Source: Fumia xinanensis
Lineage (GTDB): Bacteria; Bacillota; Clostridia; Oscillospirales; Ruminococcaceae
Assembly (NCBI RefSeq): GCF_014384905.1
Contig: NZ_JACRSV010000003.1
Coordinates: 124,001 to 188,000, forward strand
Length of the DNA stretch: 64,000 nt
Direction of reading: 5' to 3'
The position numbers and the translations under genes are program-made. Each line of letters opens with the position of its first letter. Within the stretch, counting starts at the first letter, position 1. The notes below the pieces were generated by a model. That model worked only from the letters and a program-made list of their open reading frames with translations. It made no database searches and was not told the DNA's origin. Of the stretch, positions 26,454 to 35,228 are shown piece by piece.

Positions 26454-27794
26454 TTACTTTGAAATTCGGGCTTCCAGCTCTGCCTTCTGGGCTTCATAGC
26501 CGGGTTTGCCCAGCAAAGCGAACATGTTTTTCTTGTAGCTTTCCACGCCGGGCTGATCGAAGGGGTTCACTCCCAGCAGGTAGCCAGAGATGGCACAGGC
26601 TTTTTCGAAGAAATAAACCATGTAGCCAAATTCGTGTTCATTGATTTCGGGCAGTTCCAAAACCACGCTGGGTACACCACCTTCGGTGTGTGCCAGAATG
26701 GTCGCTTCCATGACCTTGCCGTTCACCTTGGACATCTCCTGATTGGAAAGAAAATTGAGTCCGTCAAAATTGTTCGGATCGGCATCGATAAAGAAATCCT
26801 GTTTCGGCTTCTTGATATCCATAAAGGTCTCGAACATGATACGGGAGCCATCCTGGATAAACTGGCCCAGGGAATGCAGGTCAGTGGAGAAGGTGGCGGA
26901 AGAGGGGTAAATTCCCTTATTGTCCTTGCCTTCGCTTTCTGCAAATAATTGTTTGTACCACTCGGCCATCATGCCAAAACAAGGGTCGAAGCTGACCATA
27001 ATTTCTACTCCTTTGCCTTTCTGGTAAAGGGCGAAACGGGTAGCCGCGTATTTGTAGCAGTCGTTTTGCTCGATATTGCTGTCGGAGAGGGCGTTCTCCG
27101 CCTCTTTTGCGCCGTCCATGATGGCTTTGATGTCGCAGCCTGCAACGGCGATTGGGAGAAGTCCCACGGCGGTCAGGACGGAGTACCGTCCGCCCACGTC
27201 GTCGGCAATGACAAAGCACTCATAGCCATTTTTGTCGGCCAATTCCTTCAAAGTGCCGCGGGCTTTATCGGTAGTACAGTAGATGCGCTCTTTTGCGCCT
27301 TCCTCACCATATTTCTTCTCTAGCAGGTTTTTAAACACCCGAAACGCCAGAGCGGGTTCAGTGGTGGTGCCGGACTTGGAGATGACGTTGACCGCTACGT
27401 CCCTACCTTCGCAAATGGAGAGAACTTCCTGCAAATAGGACGGACTCACGTTGTTGCCGACGAAGTAAATATCAGCGGTGTCTTTTTTCAGGTTGTTGTA
27501 AAAGGGCGAACGGAGTAGCTCAATTGCCGCTCTTGCTCCCAGATAGGAGCCGCCGATGCCAATGACGATGAGCACGTCAGCTTGGGTGTTGATTTTCTCC
27601 GCCGCTTTTTGGATGCGGGCGAATTCTTCTTTGTCATAATTCGTCGGAAGGTCCAGCCAGCCCAAGAAATCGTTACCCAGCCCGGTTTTCTGGTGCAGGG
27701 CATCATGAGCCGCCTTGACAGCCGGGGCGAGGGCCCAGAGTTCTTCTTCAGACATAAAGTCTTTGAGGTAATTACCGTTAAATGTAACAGCCAC
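26454..27794 (-). CDS. pgi: Glucose-6-phosphate isomerase
   Basis: A 446-residue glycolytic enzyme interconverting glucose-6-P and fructose-6-P. Signatures are VIGIGGSYLGARAAIELL, 'VISKSGTTTEPALAFRVF', 'GGRYSVLTAVGLLP' and 'NPFDQPGVESYKKNMFALLG'. The length is that of the short Gram-positive form. It has a sigma-A promoter at 27829-27858 and is followed by the P-loop gene. Confidence 0.96.
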   Translation of the reverse strand: MAVTFNGNYLKDFMSEEELWALAPAVKAAHDALHQKTGLGNDFLGWLDLPTNYDKEEFARIQKAAEKINTQADVLIVIGIGGSYLGARAAIELLRSPFYNNLKKDTADIYFVGNNVSPSYLQEVLSICEGRDVAVNVISKSGTTTEPALAFRVFKNLLEKKYGEEGAKERIYCTTDKARGTLKELADKNGYECFVIADDVGGRYSVLTAVGLLPIAVAGCDIKAIMDGAKEAENALSDSNIEQNDCYKYAATRFALYQKGKGVEIMVSFDPCFGMMAEWYKQLFAESEGKDNKGIYPSSATFSTDLHSLGQFIQDGSRIMFETFMDIKKPKQDFFIDADPNNFDGLNFLSNQEMSKVNGKVMEATILAHTEGGVPSVVLELPEINEHEFGYMVYFFEKACAISGYLLGVNPFDQPGVESYKKNMFALLGKPGYEAQKAELEARISK

Positions 27795-27828
27795 TATACT
27801 GCCTCCATCTTTTCTATTTGTTGGTTCT

Positions 27829-27858
27829 ATTGTACTACAGAATCCAGGTCTTTTTCAA
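27829..27858 (-). promoter_or_regulatory. Sigma-A promoter of pgi
   Basis: On the minus strand TTGAAA, 18 bp, TACAAT, about 30 nt before the pgi ATG. Confidence 0.7.
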
Positions 27859-27939
27859 GAGATTTTTGTTAATTTTTATTGAGGCAGACAGTGAATTTCT
27901 GGAAAGTTACACAAACATCCCGTCTTTGAGCTAAATTGG

Positions 27940-29127
27940 CTAAAATGCCAGCAAATTCCGAAGGAGGATGCCAAAAGCATTGCCAAAGGTCATTTTTTGT
28001 ACTTCTTTGGCGGCGGTAATGGGGATTTCACAAATATTTTCGCCGTCCAGGGCAAAGCGAGCCTCACCCACCGCCTGCCCCTGTAAGACAGGGGCTTCCA
28101 CGTCTGGCTGGATGGCAATGGTTTTTTCAATATCGCCGCCCCGTCCTTTGGGGATGAGGATAGGTTCCGGTGTTTCAAAGCTGAGCTCCACCTCCTTGTC
28201 GACACCCTTAATAATGGTTACAGGAGTAAGGTCTTCCGGCAGAATTTCGGGGGTAAAATGCTCAAAGGCAGAAAAACCGTAGTCCAGCATGGTGCGGCAG
28301 GAAGAAAATCGTTCGTCAGAAGTGGTGGAGCCCATGGAAACAGCAATGAGATTCAATCCGTTTCGTTCCGCGGTGGCGGAAAGGCAGCTGCCCGCCCCAT
28401 CGGTAGTGCCGGTTTTCAGCCCGGTGCAGCCTTTGTAAAAACGGACCAGCTTATTTGTGTTCGTAAGACCTGTTTTGCCGTCCCGCAGACTGTCCATCCA
28501 GACGGTAGAAAACTTGGTGATGTCTTTGTGTTTAATCAGTTCTCGGGACATAAGGGCGATATCCCGGGCAGTGGATACGTGGCCGTCGGCATCGAGGCCG
28601 GTGGGGTTTACAAAATGTGTATTTGCCATCCCCAAATCCTTCGCCTTCTGGTTCATCATCTCCACAAAGGCCATTTCACTGCCGCCTACATGTTCCGCCA
28701 GGGCCATAGCAGCGTCGTTGGCGGAGTTGATGGCAGTAGCCTTTATAAGATCCTCTGCCGACATTTGCTCCCCAACTTCCAGCCAGATCTGGGTACCGCC
28801 CATGGAGTTGGCGTTTTCTGAGCAGGTCACCATATCGGTGTAGGCGAGTTTTCCCTCGTCCATAGCCTCAAAGACCAGCAGCAATGTCATAATTTTGGTA
28901 ATGGAGGCGGGCGGCATGGGCTCGTCGGGATTTTTTTCAAACAGGACGCGGCCCGAGCCGGCATCCATGAGGATAGCGGATTTCGCGGGAATATCGGCCA
29001 CGTCCGCGGCGGTCGGAACCACTTCGTCGGATAGGACTTCCATAGGGTTGCCGTCGGCGAAAACAGGCGCCGTCCAAAAGGCGCAGAGGGACAGGGCAAG
29101 CAAAGTGCTGATTATTTTCTTGAACAT
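27940..29127 (-). CDS. dacF: D-alanyl-D-alanine carboxypeptidase (PBP5-type, S11 family)
   Basis: A 395-residue penicillin-binding protein trimming the terminal D-Ala of peptidoglycan stem peptides. It has a signal peptide (~1-24), SxxK as PASITKIMT, the SxN motif as INSANDAAMAL, KTG as GLKTGTTDGAGS, and a C-terminal PBP5-type beta domain. The end is hydrophobic (FGILLRNLLAF), consistent with a membrane-binding helix. Sporulation DacF versus vegetative DacA cannot be decided from sequence, so the symbol is tentative. Confidence 0.88.
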   Translation of the reverse strand: MFKKIISTLLALSLCAFWTAPVFADGNPMEVLSDEVVPTAADVADIPAKSAILMDAGSGRVLFEKNPDEPMPPASITKIMTLLLVFEAMDEGKLAYTDMVTCSENANSMGGTQIWLEVGEQMSAEDLIKATAINSANDAAMALAEHVGGSEMAFVEMMNQKAKDLGMANTHFVNPTGLDADGHVSTARDIALMSRELIKHKDITKFSTVWMDSLRDGKTGLTNTNKLVRFYKGCTGLKTGTTDGAGSCLSATAERNGLNLIAVSMGSTTSDERFSSCRTMLDYGFSAFEHFTPEILPEDLTPVTIIKGVDKEVELSFETPEPILIPKGRGGDIEKTIAIQPDVEAPVLQGQAVGEARFALDGENICEIPITAAKEVQKMTFGNAFGILLRNLLAF

Positions 29128-29249
29128 TCGGTTTCATCCCTTTCCGGCCCGGAGAATGTCTCTTGGGGCCACGTAAACATGTGGCGCCGGGTGTGGAAAA
29201 TGACCCAAAACAGCGCCGCTATTTTGGTATATGCTTATGCGGACAAAAC

Positions 29250-29280
29250 AAAAAAAAGACACCGAAAACGGTGTCTTTTC
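29250..29280 (-). terminator. Intrinsic terminator of the HPr-like gene
   Basis: GACACCG-TTTT-CGGTGTC followed by eight T on the minus strand, between the HPr-like gene and dacF. Confidence 0.9.
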
Positions 29281-29327
29281 CTGTGTTCATTAGCAAAATT
29301 GCGGAATGGATATTTTATTTTTAAGTT

Positions 29328-29558
29328 CTACTCGACAATAAAATCCTTGATTTCATTGAGAAAAGCATCAGCGTCATCGGTGTGGGCTTCCAGCTTGATG
29401 GGTTTGGATAAATCCAAGCTGAAAATACCCATAATGGATTTTGCGTCGACAGCGTATCTTCCGGAAATCAAATCTACGTCAAAATCGCATTTGCAAACGG
29501 TGTTGACAAACGCTTTTACGTCATTGATGGTATCGAGCATGATATTACAAGTTTTCAT
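29328..29558 (-). CDS. HPr-like protein lacking the phosphorylatable histidine
   Basis: A 76-residue protein with the HPr fold signature: 'DVDLISGRYAVDAKSIMGIF' aligns with the region around Ser46 of HPr, including KSIMG. The active-site loop of HPr (GIHARPA) is replaced by TINDVKA, so His15 is absent. A PTS phosphocarrier role is therefore unlikely. A Crh-like regulatory role through the conserved serine is possible (inference). It has its own TTGACT-17-TATATT promoter and terminator, so it is an independent unit. Confidence 0.8.
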   Translation of the reverse strand: MKTCNIMLDTINDVKAFVNTVCKCDFDVDLISGRYAVDAKSIMGIFSLDLSKPIKLEAHTDDADAFLNEIKDFIVE

Positions 29559-29680
29559 TGGTATCGACCTCCATAAAATTTGAATTTGGCAATTACGTCC
29601 GCCCCTTTGTACTAGAGGGCGAGACTTCCAGTTTTCCTGGAAGGAATGAACAGCTCACTATCCATAATTACTATATTTAC

Positions 29681-29709
29681 AATATAACAGCAGATGAACT
29701 TTTAGTCAA
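29681..29709 (-). promoter_or_regulatory. Sigma-A promoter of the HPr-like gene
   Basis: Minus strand TTGACT, 17 bp, TATATT. The leader contains a CTTCCAG/CTGGAAG hairpin. Confidence 0.8.
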
Positions 29710-29716
29710 CTGCTAA

Positions 29717-29745
29717 TTGTAAAAAATTCTCAAATCCATTATAAT
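29717..29745 (+). promoter_or_regulatory. Sigma-A promoter of mtaB-purL
   Basis: TTGTAA, 17 bp, TATAAT, divergent from the HPr-like promoter with only 7 bp between the two -35 elements. The leader contains AGCCCT/AGGGCT arms near 29784 and 29808. Confidence 0.75.
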
Positions 29746-29839
29746 AACAATAGTATAGGACTATAATTGGGTATTTTATACAAGCCCTTGAAAAAACACC
29801 TTAAAATCAGGGCTCTAAAAGGATTGGAAGGAGAATCGG

Positions 29840-31129
29840 ATGCGGATTGCATTTGCCACACTGGGCTGTAAGGTGAACCAGTATGAGACTGAAAATTTGA
29901 CGGAGCTGTTTTTGCGGGATGGTTTCGACGTGGTGGAGCCTCAGGAAGAAGCAGACGTCTATGTGGTAAACTCCTGCACGGTTACTTCGTCCGGAGACAA
30001 GAAGTCTAGGCAGCTTCTCCGCCGCCTCAAAAAGCAGAACCCTGCGGCCAAAATAGCGCTGACCGGCTGTTTTCCACAGGCTTTCCCTGATGCTGCCGGG
30101 CAGATACCGGAGGCGGACATCATCACCGGTTCCTATAACCGTAAAGGCCTTTTGCAGGCTGTTAAAAAAGCTTTGGCTACCGGCGAACGAGTCATCGATA
30201 TCACTCCTCATCATCGAAAAGAAGCTTTTGAGGAGATGAGCGTCCGAGGCCTCCGAGGTCGGACGAGGGCTTTTATGAAAATTGAAGACGGCTGTGAACG
30301 ATACTGTTCTTACTGCATTATTCCCACTGCACGCGGACCTATTCGTTCGAAGCCCTTAGAGGACATCCGCACGGAACTGATGAGTTTAGTGGAAAACGGC
30401 TACAAAGAGGTGGTGCTGGTTGGAATCAACCTTTCGTCCTATGGAAAAGATTTAGGCCTCAGGCTCATTGATGCCGTGAAATTGGCCTGCTCAGTGGAAG
30501 GGCTCCAGCGCGTTCGATTGGGAAGCCTGGAACCAGAGTTGCTTTCCGATAAAGACTTAGCTCAGATGGCAGAGCTTCCCCACTTCTGCCCCCAGTTTCA
30601 CCTGTCGCTGCAAAGCGGCTGCGATAAAACCCTCAAAGCCATGAACCGGCATTACGACTGCGCAGAGTACCGCCGCATCGTGAATAAAATTCGGGAGGTG
30701 TTTCAAAACCCTTCTATTACCACAGACATCATGGTGGGATTTCCCGGGGAGACAGAGGAGGATTTTGTGGAATCCATGGCGTTTGCCCAGGAAATCGGTC
30801 TGGCAAAAACCCATGTTTTCGCCTATTCTCGCCGCGAGGGCACTGCGGCGGCCAACCGGACGGATCAGGTTCCAAAACCAGTCAAGGAAGAGCGGAGCCG
30901 ACGGATGATTGAGGCCACAAACAGGACGCGAGACGCTTTCCTCGGTTCCCAGATCGGAAAGGTGGAGGAAGTCCTGCTGGAAACGACCAGAGACCATTTG
31001 GGGTATGAGGGATTTACGAAAAATTATACTCCTATCGCCGTGGACTGCGACGACGCTCTCTGCGGCTCCATCATTAAAGTAAAAATCACCGCTGTGCTGG
31101 GAGACCGGTGCGTCGGCGTACTCATATAG
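29840..31129 (+). CDS. mtaB: tRNA t6A37 methylthiotransferase MtaB
   Basis: A 429-residue radical-SAM enzyme adding a methylthio group to t6A37 of tRNAs. The N-terminal UPF0004 domain starts with ATLGCKVNQYET, whose cysteine binds the auxiliary cluster. The radical-SAM motif is CERYCSYC, and a TRAM-like domain closes the protein. 'GCKVNQYE' distinguishes MtaB from MiaB and RimO. The ATG follows GGAAGGAG. purL follows after ~50 bp on the same strand. Confidence 0.95.
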   Translation: MRIAFATLGCKVNQYETENLTELFLRDGFDVVEPQEEADVYVVNSCTVTSSGDKKSRQLLRRLKKQNPAAKIALTGCFPQAFPDAAGQIPEADIITGSYNRKGLLQAVKKALATGERVIDITPHHRKEAFEEMSVRGLRGRTRAFMKIEDGCERYCSYCIIPTARGPIRSKPLEDIRTELMSLVENGYKEVVLVGINLSSYGKDLGLRLIDAVKLACSVEGLQRVRLGSLEPELLSDKDLAQMAELPHFCPQFHLSLQSGCDKTLKAMNRHYDCAEYRRIVNKIREVFQNPSITTDIMVGFPGETEEDFVESMAFAQEIGLAKTHVFAYSRREGTAAANRTDQVPKPVKEERSRRMIEATNRTRDAFLGSQIGKVEEVLLETTRDHLGYEGFTKNYTPIAVDCDDALCGSIIKVKITAVLGDRCVGVLI

Positions 31130-31179
31130 GCTAAAACGGAATGTCACCGTGGGATGTTGAGAAAAATGGAGGTCAAAAT

Positions 31180-34100
31180 ATGTCCGTATTCAGAATTTAT
31201 GTAGAGAAAAAACCGGCTTTTGCCGTAGAAGCAAAGGCTACCCTGCGGGATATCAAAAATTCCCTGGGAATCGCCCTCGATGGGTTGCGTCTGTTTAACC
31301 GTTACGATGTAGAGGGCATAGATGAGGAAACTTTTGCCACCGCCCAGAGCACCATTTTTTCGGAGCCGGCTGTGGATGTGACTTCCGAAGAGCTTCCCAC
31401 CCTCAAAGCCAACGAGAGGATTCTTGCGGTGGAGTACCTACCGGGACAGTTCGACCAGCGGGCCGATTCTTGTGAACAGTGCATCCAGATTATGACCCAG
31501 GGCGAGCGTCCTAAGGTAAAGAATGCCCGTATCTACCTGCTGGACGGTGCGATCTCCGACGACGATATGGCTGCTATCAAAAATCACCTCATCAATCCGG
31601 TGGAAGCGAGAGAGGCAAGCCTTGAAAAAATGTCAACCCTTCAGACAGAATATGATATTCCCACTACTGTGGAGACTTTGGAGGGCTTTATCACCCTTGA
31701 TGAGGATGCACTGGATCAGTTTGTGAAAAACTACGGACTTGCTATGGACTTGGACGACATCAAATTCTGCCAGGCTTATTTCAAGGACACCGAAAAACGG
31801 GATCCAACTATTACCGAAATTCGTATGATCGACACCTATTGGTCCGACCACTGCCGCCATACCACCTTTTCCACCATTATCGACAATGTGGAAATTGACG
31901 ACGAAACAGTCAGCAATACCTTTGACAAATACATGGAAACCCGGGGTGAGCTCTATGTGGGCCGCAACAAGCCGGTTACCCTGATGGATCTCGCAACCAT
32001 TGCAGCCAAGAAACTCAAAAAAGACGGCCTTTTAAAAGATTTGGACGAGAGTGAGGAAATCAACGCCTGCTCGGTCAAAATCGATGTAGACATCGACGGA
32101 GTCAAGGAAAAATGGCTCCTGATGTTCAAAAATGAGACCCACAATCACCCCACTGAGATTGAGCCCTTCGGCGGTGCAGCTACCTGCCTGGGCGGAGCCA
32201 TCCGTGATCCACTGTCCGGCCGTTCCTACGTCTATCAGGCTATGCGGGTTACCGGCGCTGCCGACCCGACTGTTTCGAGAAAGGATACCTTAAAGGGTAA
32301 ACTCCCTCAGAAAAAGATCGTCACCACCGCCGCCCACGGCTATAGCTCCTACGGCAACCAGATCGGCCTTGCCACCGGCGAAGTCGCCGAAATTTATCAC
32401 CCGAATTACGTGGCAAAGCGAATGGAGATCGGCGCCGTTATCGGCGCGGCCCCTGCCGGCAACGTCATCCGAGAAGTACCTTCTCCAGGCGATATCGTCA
32501 TTTTGTTGGGCGGACGCACCGGCCGTGACGGCTGCGGCGGGGCCACCGGCTCTTCCAAATCCCATACCCTCTCCTCCCTTGAAACCTGCGGTGCAGAAGT
32601 GCAGAAGGGTAATCCTCCCATTGAACGGAAAATTTCTCGGTTGTTCAGAAATCCAAAGGTGACGAAGATGATTCGCCGCTGCAACGACTTTGGCGCAGGC
32701 GGCGTCAGCGTCGCCATCGGCGAGCTGGCCGACGGTCTCAAAATAAATTTGGACGCTGTCCCGAAGAAATATGACGGGTTGGATGGCACCGAGCTTGCTA
32801 TTTCCGAATCCCAGGAGCGTATGGCAGTTGTGGTCGCCCCGGAAAATGTGGACGGGTTTATTGAACTGGCCCACTCCGAGAATCTGGAAGCCACTGTGGT
32901 AGCCACTGTCACCGCAGAACCCCGCCTCCGGATGAATTGGAGTGGAAATCAAATTGTCGACCTGTCCCGGGAGTTTTTAAACTCCAACGGTGCTGAAAAG
33001 CACACTGACATTAAAATCCATGTCGACGCAGTTAAACCTGTCAATGACCGTCCCAATAACAAGGAAGGCTGGATTTCCCACCTTTCCGACTTGAATATCT
33101 GCTCTCAGAAGGGCTTGGTCGAGATGTTCGACAGCTCCATCGGCGCGGGAACTGTCACCATGCCCTTCGGCGGCAAGAATCAGCTGACGAAAACTCAGGC
33201 TATGACGGCGAAAATTCCCGTCCTCAGCGGCGAAACCACTACCTGCTCCGTGATGGGATGGGGTTACAATCCTTATATTACTGAACAGAACCCTTACATC
33301 GGCGCTATGTATGCGGTGGTTGAGTCGGTGGCGAAAGTAGTCGCCGCAGGCGGCAGCTATGAGCAGTGCTGGCTCACCTTCCAGGAGTATTTTGAGCGCA
33401 CCAATAATGATCCTGCTCGTTGGGGCAAGCCCCTCTCCGCCCTTCTGGGCGGCTTTGAAGCGCAGTTGCAGCTGGGAATCGGCGCAATTGGCGGAAAAGA
33501 CTCCATGTCGGGTACCTTCGAGGATATTGACGTTCCCCCTACTCTTGTTTCTTTTGCCGTATCTCTGGCAGACTCTAGAAAGGTTGTGTCCCCTGAATTT
33601 AAATACGTCAGCAGCCCTGTAGTTCTGCTGCTCCCTAAATATAATGAGGACGGAACCCCTGACTTTAACAGCGTTAAAGAAGTTTTCTCCAAGGTGGAAA
33701 GACTTATTGACAGCAAAGAGGCTGTAGCCGTTTGGACGTTAGGCTTTGGCGGCGTTGCGGAGGCCGTCACCAAAATGGCTTTTGGAAACGGGATTGGTTT
33801 CCAATTCACCAGAGATGTGGAGAAAACCCAGCTTTTTAACCCGGTTTATGGGGGCTTTTTAGTGGAACTTGATGGTAACTCAAAAGCAGTCAACGAGTTG
33901 GATGTCATTGGTGTCACCAGTTTGGACGCTGACATTCGCCTGGCAGACGGAACCCGTATTTCTCTGGCTGAACTGCAAAACGCTTATGAAAATAAATTGG
34001 AAAATGTGTTCCACTGCAACATCGAGACCAGCAAAGAAATCATTGAGACTTTTAGCTGCGAAAATAAAACAAGGCTGACACCTGCTGTCAAGGCGGCCTC

Positions 34101-34896
34101 TCCAAGGGTGCTGATTCCCGTATTTCCAGGCACCAACTGCGAGTATGACACCCAGCGGGCCTTTGAAAAGGCGGGTGCCGTGGCTGATGTGTTTGTGGTG
34201 AAGAACCTTAGCAGCGCCGACATCGAAGAATCGGTTCAAGAGTTTGCCAAACGGATCCAGAAATCCCAGATCATAATGATTCCCGGTGGCTTTTCCGGCG
34301 GCGATGAGCCGGACGGCTCCGGCAAATTCATTACAGCGTTTTTCCGCAATCCCCGGATCAAGGACGGCGTCCACGATTTGCTCAAAAACCGGGACGGCCT
34401 GATGCTGGGCATCTGCAACGGTTTCCAGGCACTGGTTAAGTTAGGACTTGTTCCTTACGGCGAAATCGTTGAAATGGAGGACAGTTCCCCAACCCTGACC
34501 TTTAACTCTATTGGCCGGCATCAGTCGATGATGGTGACGACAAGAATCGCTTCTAACAAATCCCCCTGGCTGTACAACACTCATGTGGGCGATTACCATA
34601 CAGTGCCGATTTCCCACGGCGAGGGCCGCTTTATTGCCTCTCCTGAAGAGATCGCTAGTCTTGCGGCAAACGGTCAAATCGCAACCCAGTATGTAAATCT
34701 TGACGGGGAGCCTACCTATGATATCCGTTTCAATCCCAATGAGTCTATGATGGCAATTGAGGGTATCACTTCACCGGATGGCCGCGTTCTCGGCAAGATG
34801 GCACACAGCGAGCGCATCGGAAGCGATATCGCCAAAAACATTGACGGCAACAAAGACCAGATGATCTTTAAAAGCGGTGTGGAATATTTCAGATAA
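31180..34896 (+). CDS. purL: Phosphoribosylformylglycinamidine synthase, single-chain
   Basis: A 1238-residue enzyme converting FGAR, glutamine and ATP to FGAM in purine synthesis. It fuses the synthetase (PurL, ~1-960) to a C-terminal class I glutamine amidotransferase (PurQ-like, ~975-1238). The latter has nucleophile Cys in MLGICNGFQALV and the His-Glu pair in PISHGEGRF. The synthetase contains 'TYWSDHCRHTTF' and 'FKNETHNHPTEIEPFGGAAT'. This is the clostridial variant. Start at 31180 follows GGAGG; an ATG at 31141 has no site. A strong terminator follows. Confidence 0.96.
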   Translation: MSVFRIYVEKKPAFAVEAKATLRDIKNSLGIALDGLRLFNRYDVEGIDEETFATAQSTIFSEPAVDVTSEELPTLKANERILAVEYLPGQFDQRADSCEQCIQIMTQGERPKVKNARIYLLDGAISDDDMAAIKNHLINPVEAREASLEKMSTLQTEYDIPTTVETLEGFITLDEDALDQFVKNYGLAMDLDDIKFCQAYFKDTEKRDPTITEIRMIDTYWSDHCRHTTFSTIIDNVEIDDETVSNTFDKYMETRGELYVGRNKPVTLMDLATIAAKKLKKDGLLKDLDESEEINACSVKIDVDIDGVKEKWLLMFKNETHNHPTEIEPFGGAATCLGGAIRDPLSGRSYVYQAMRVTGAADPTVSRKDTLKGKLPQKKIVTTAAHGYSSYGNQIGLATGEVAEIYHPNYVAKRMEIGAVIGAAPAGNVIREVPSPGDIVILLGGRTGRDGCGGATGSSKSHTLSSLETCGAEVQKGNPPIERKISRLFRNPKVTKMIRRCNDFGAGGVSVAIGELADGLKINLDAVPKKYDGLDGTELAISESQERMAVVVAPENVDGFIELAHSENLEATVVATVTAEPRLRMNWSGNQIVDLSREFLNSNGAEKHTDIKIHVDAVKPVNDRPNNKEGWISHLSDLNICSQKGLVEMFDSSIGAGTVTMPFGGKNQLTKTQAMTAKIPVLSGETTTCSVMGWGYNPYITEQNPYIGAMYAVVESVAKVVAAGGSYEQCWLTFQEYFERTNNDPARWGKPLSALLGGFEAQLQLGIGAIGGKDSMSGTFEDIDVPPTLVSFAVSLADSRKVVSPEFKYVSSPVVLLLPKYNEDGTPDFNSVKEVFSKVERLIDSKEAVAVWTLGFGGVAEAVTKMAFGNGIGFQFTRDVEKTQLFNPVYGGFLVELDGNSKAVNELDVIGVTSLDADIRLADGTRISLAELQNAYENKLENVFHCNIETSKEIIETFSCENKTRLTPAVKAASPRVLIPVFPGTNCEYDTQRAFEKAGAVADVFVVKNLSSADIEESVQEFAKRIQKSQIIMIPGGFSGGDEPDGSGKFITAFFRNPRIKDGVHDLLKNRDGLMLGICNGFQALVKLGLVPYGEIVEMEDSSPTLTFNSIGRHQSMMVTTRIASNKSPWLYNTHVGDYHTVPISHGEGRFIASPEEIASLAANGQIATQYVNLDGEPTYDIRFNPNESMMAIEGITSPDGRVLGKMAHSERIGSDIAKNIDGNKDQMIFKSGVEYFR

Positions 34897-34902
34897 CCAT
34901 AT

Positions 34903-34933
34903 AAAACCGGCCTCCCAATGGAGGCCGGTTTTT
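34903..34933 (+). terminator. Intrinsic terminator of purL
   Basis: AAACCGGCCTCC-CAAT-GGAGGCCGGTTTTT. Confidence 0.93.
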
Positions 34934-35156
34934 CATCTGTTTAATAGAAAACAGAGTACACAAAAAATTGCAAACGCTTATTGAGAAATCTTTTGTGTAA
35001 CTGTAGTATCGGTTCTTTTTCCATAATTATAAAAGGAAAAAGTTAGGAATTCCTCTTTTTGCATATTTATTTTTATATATCCCCATATTTTGTTTATATG
35101 AGCGCAAACATCCCAATATTTTACGAAATATATGCAAATATTTGTAAGGGTATCCA
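34934..35156. other. AT-rich spacer between purL and the antiporter gene
   Basis: No gene is seen. It holds a CTTTTTCC/GGAAAAAG inverted repeat (~35018-35042) and a catabolite-response-element-like TTGCAAACGCTTATT at 34968-34982 (two mismatches at the end). Otherwise nothing recognisable. Confidence 0.5.
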
Positions 35157-35184
35157 TTGCGAAACTTTTCATTTCCGCTATAAT
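35157..35184 (+). promoter_or_regulatory. Sigma-A promoter of the antiporter gene
   Basis: TTGCGA, 16 bp, TATAAT, about 45 nt before the start codon. Confidence 0.65.
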
Positions 35185-35228
35185 ATATGGTGGTAAAATA
35201 ATGGAGATGAGAGGAAGGAATAACAGAG

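Noticed and set aside
34968..34982. Catabolite-response-element-like site TTGCAAACGCTTATT
   Set aside because: The last two consensus bases are wrong, it is ~190 bp from the promoter, and it immediately follows the purL terminator.
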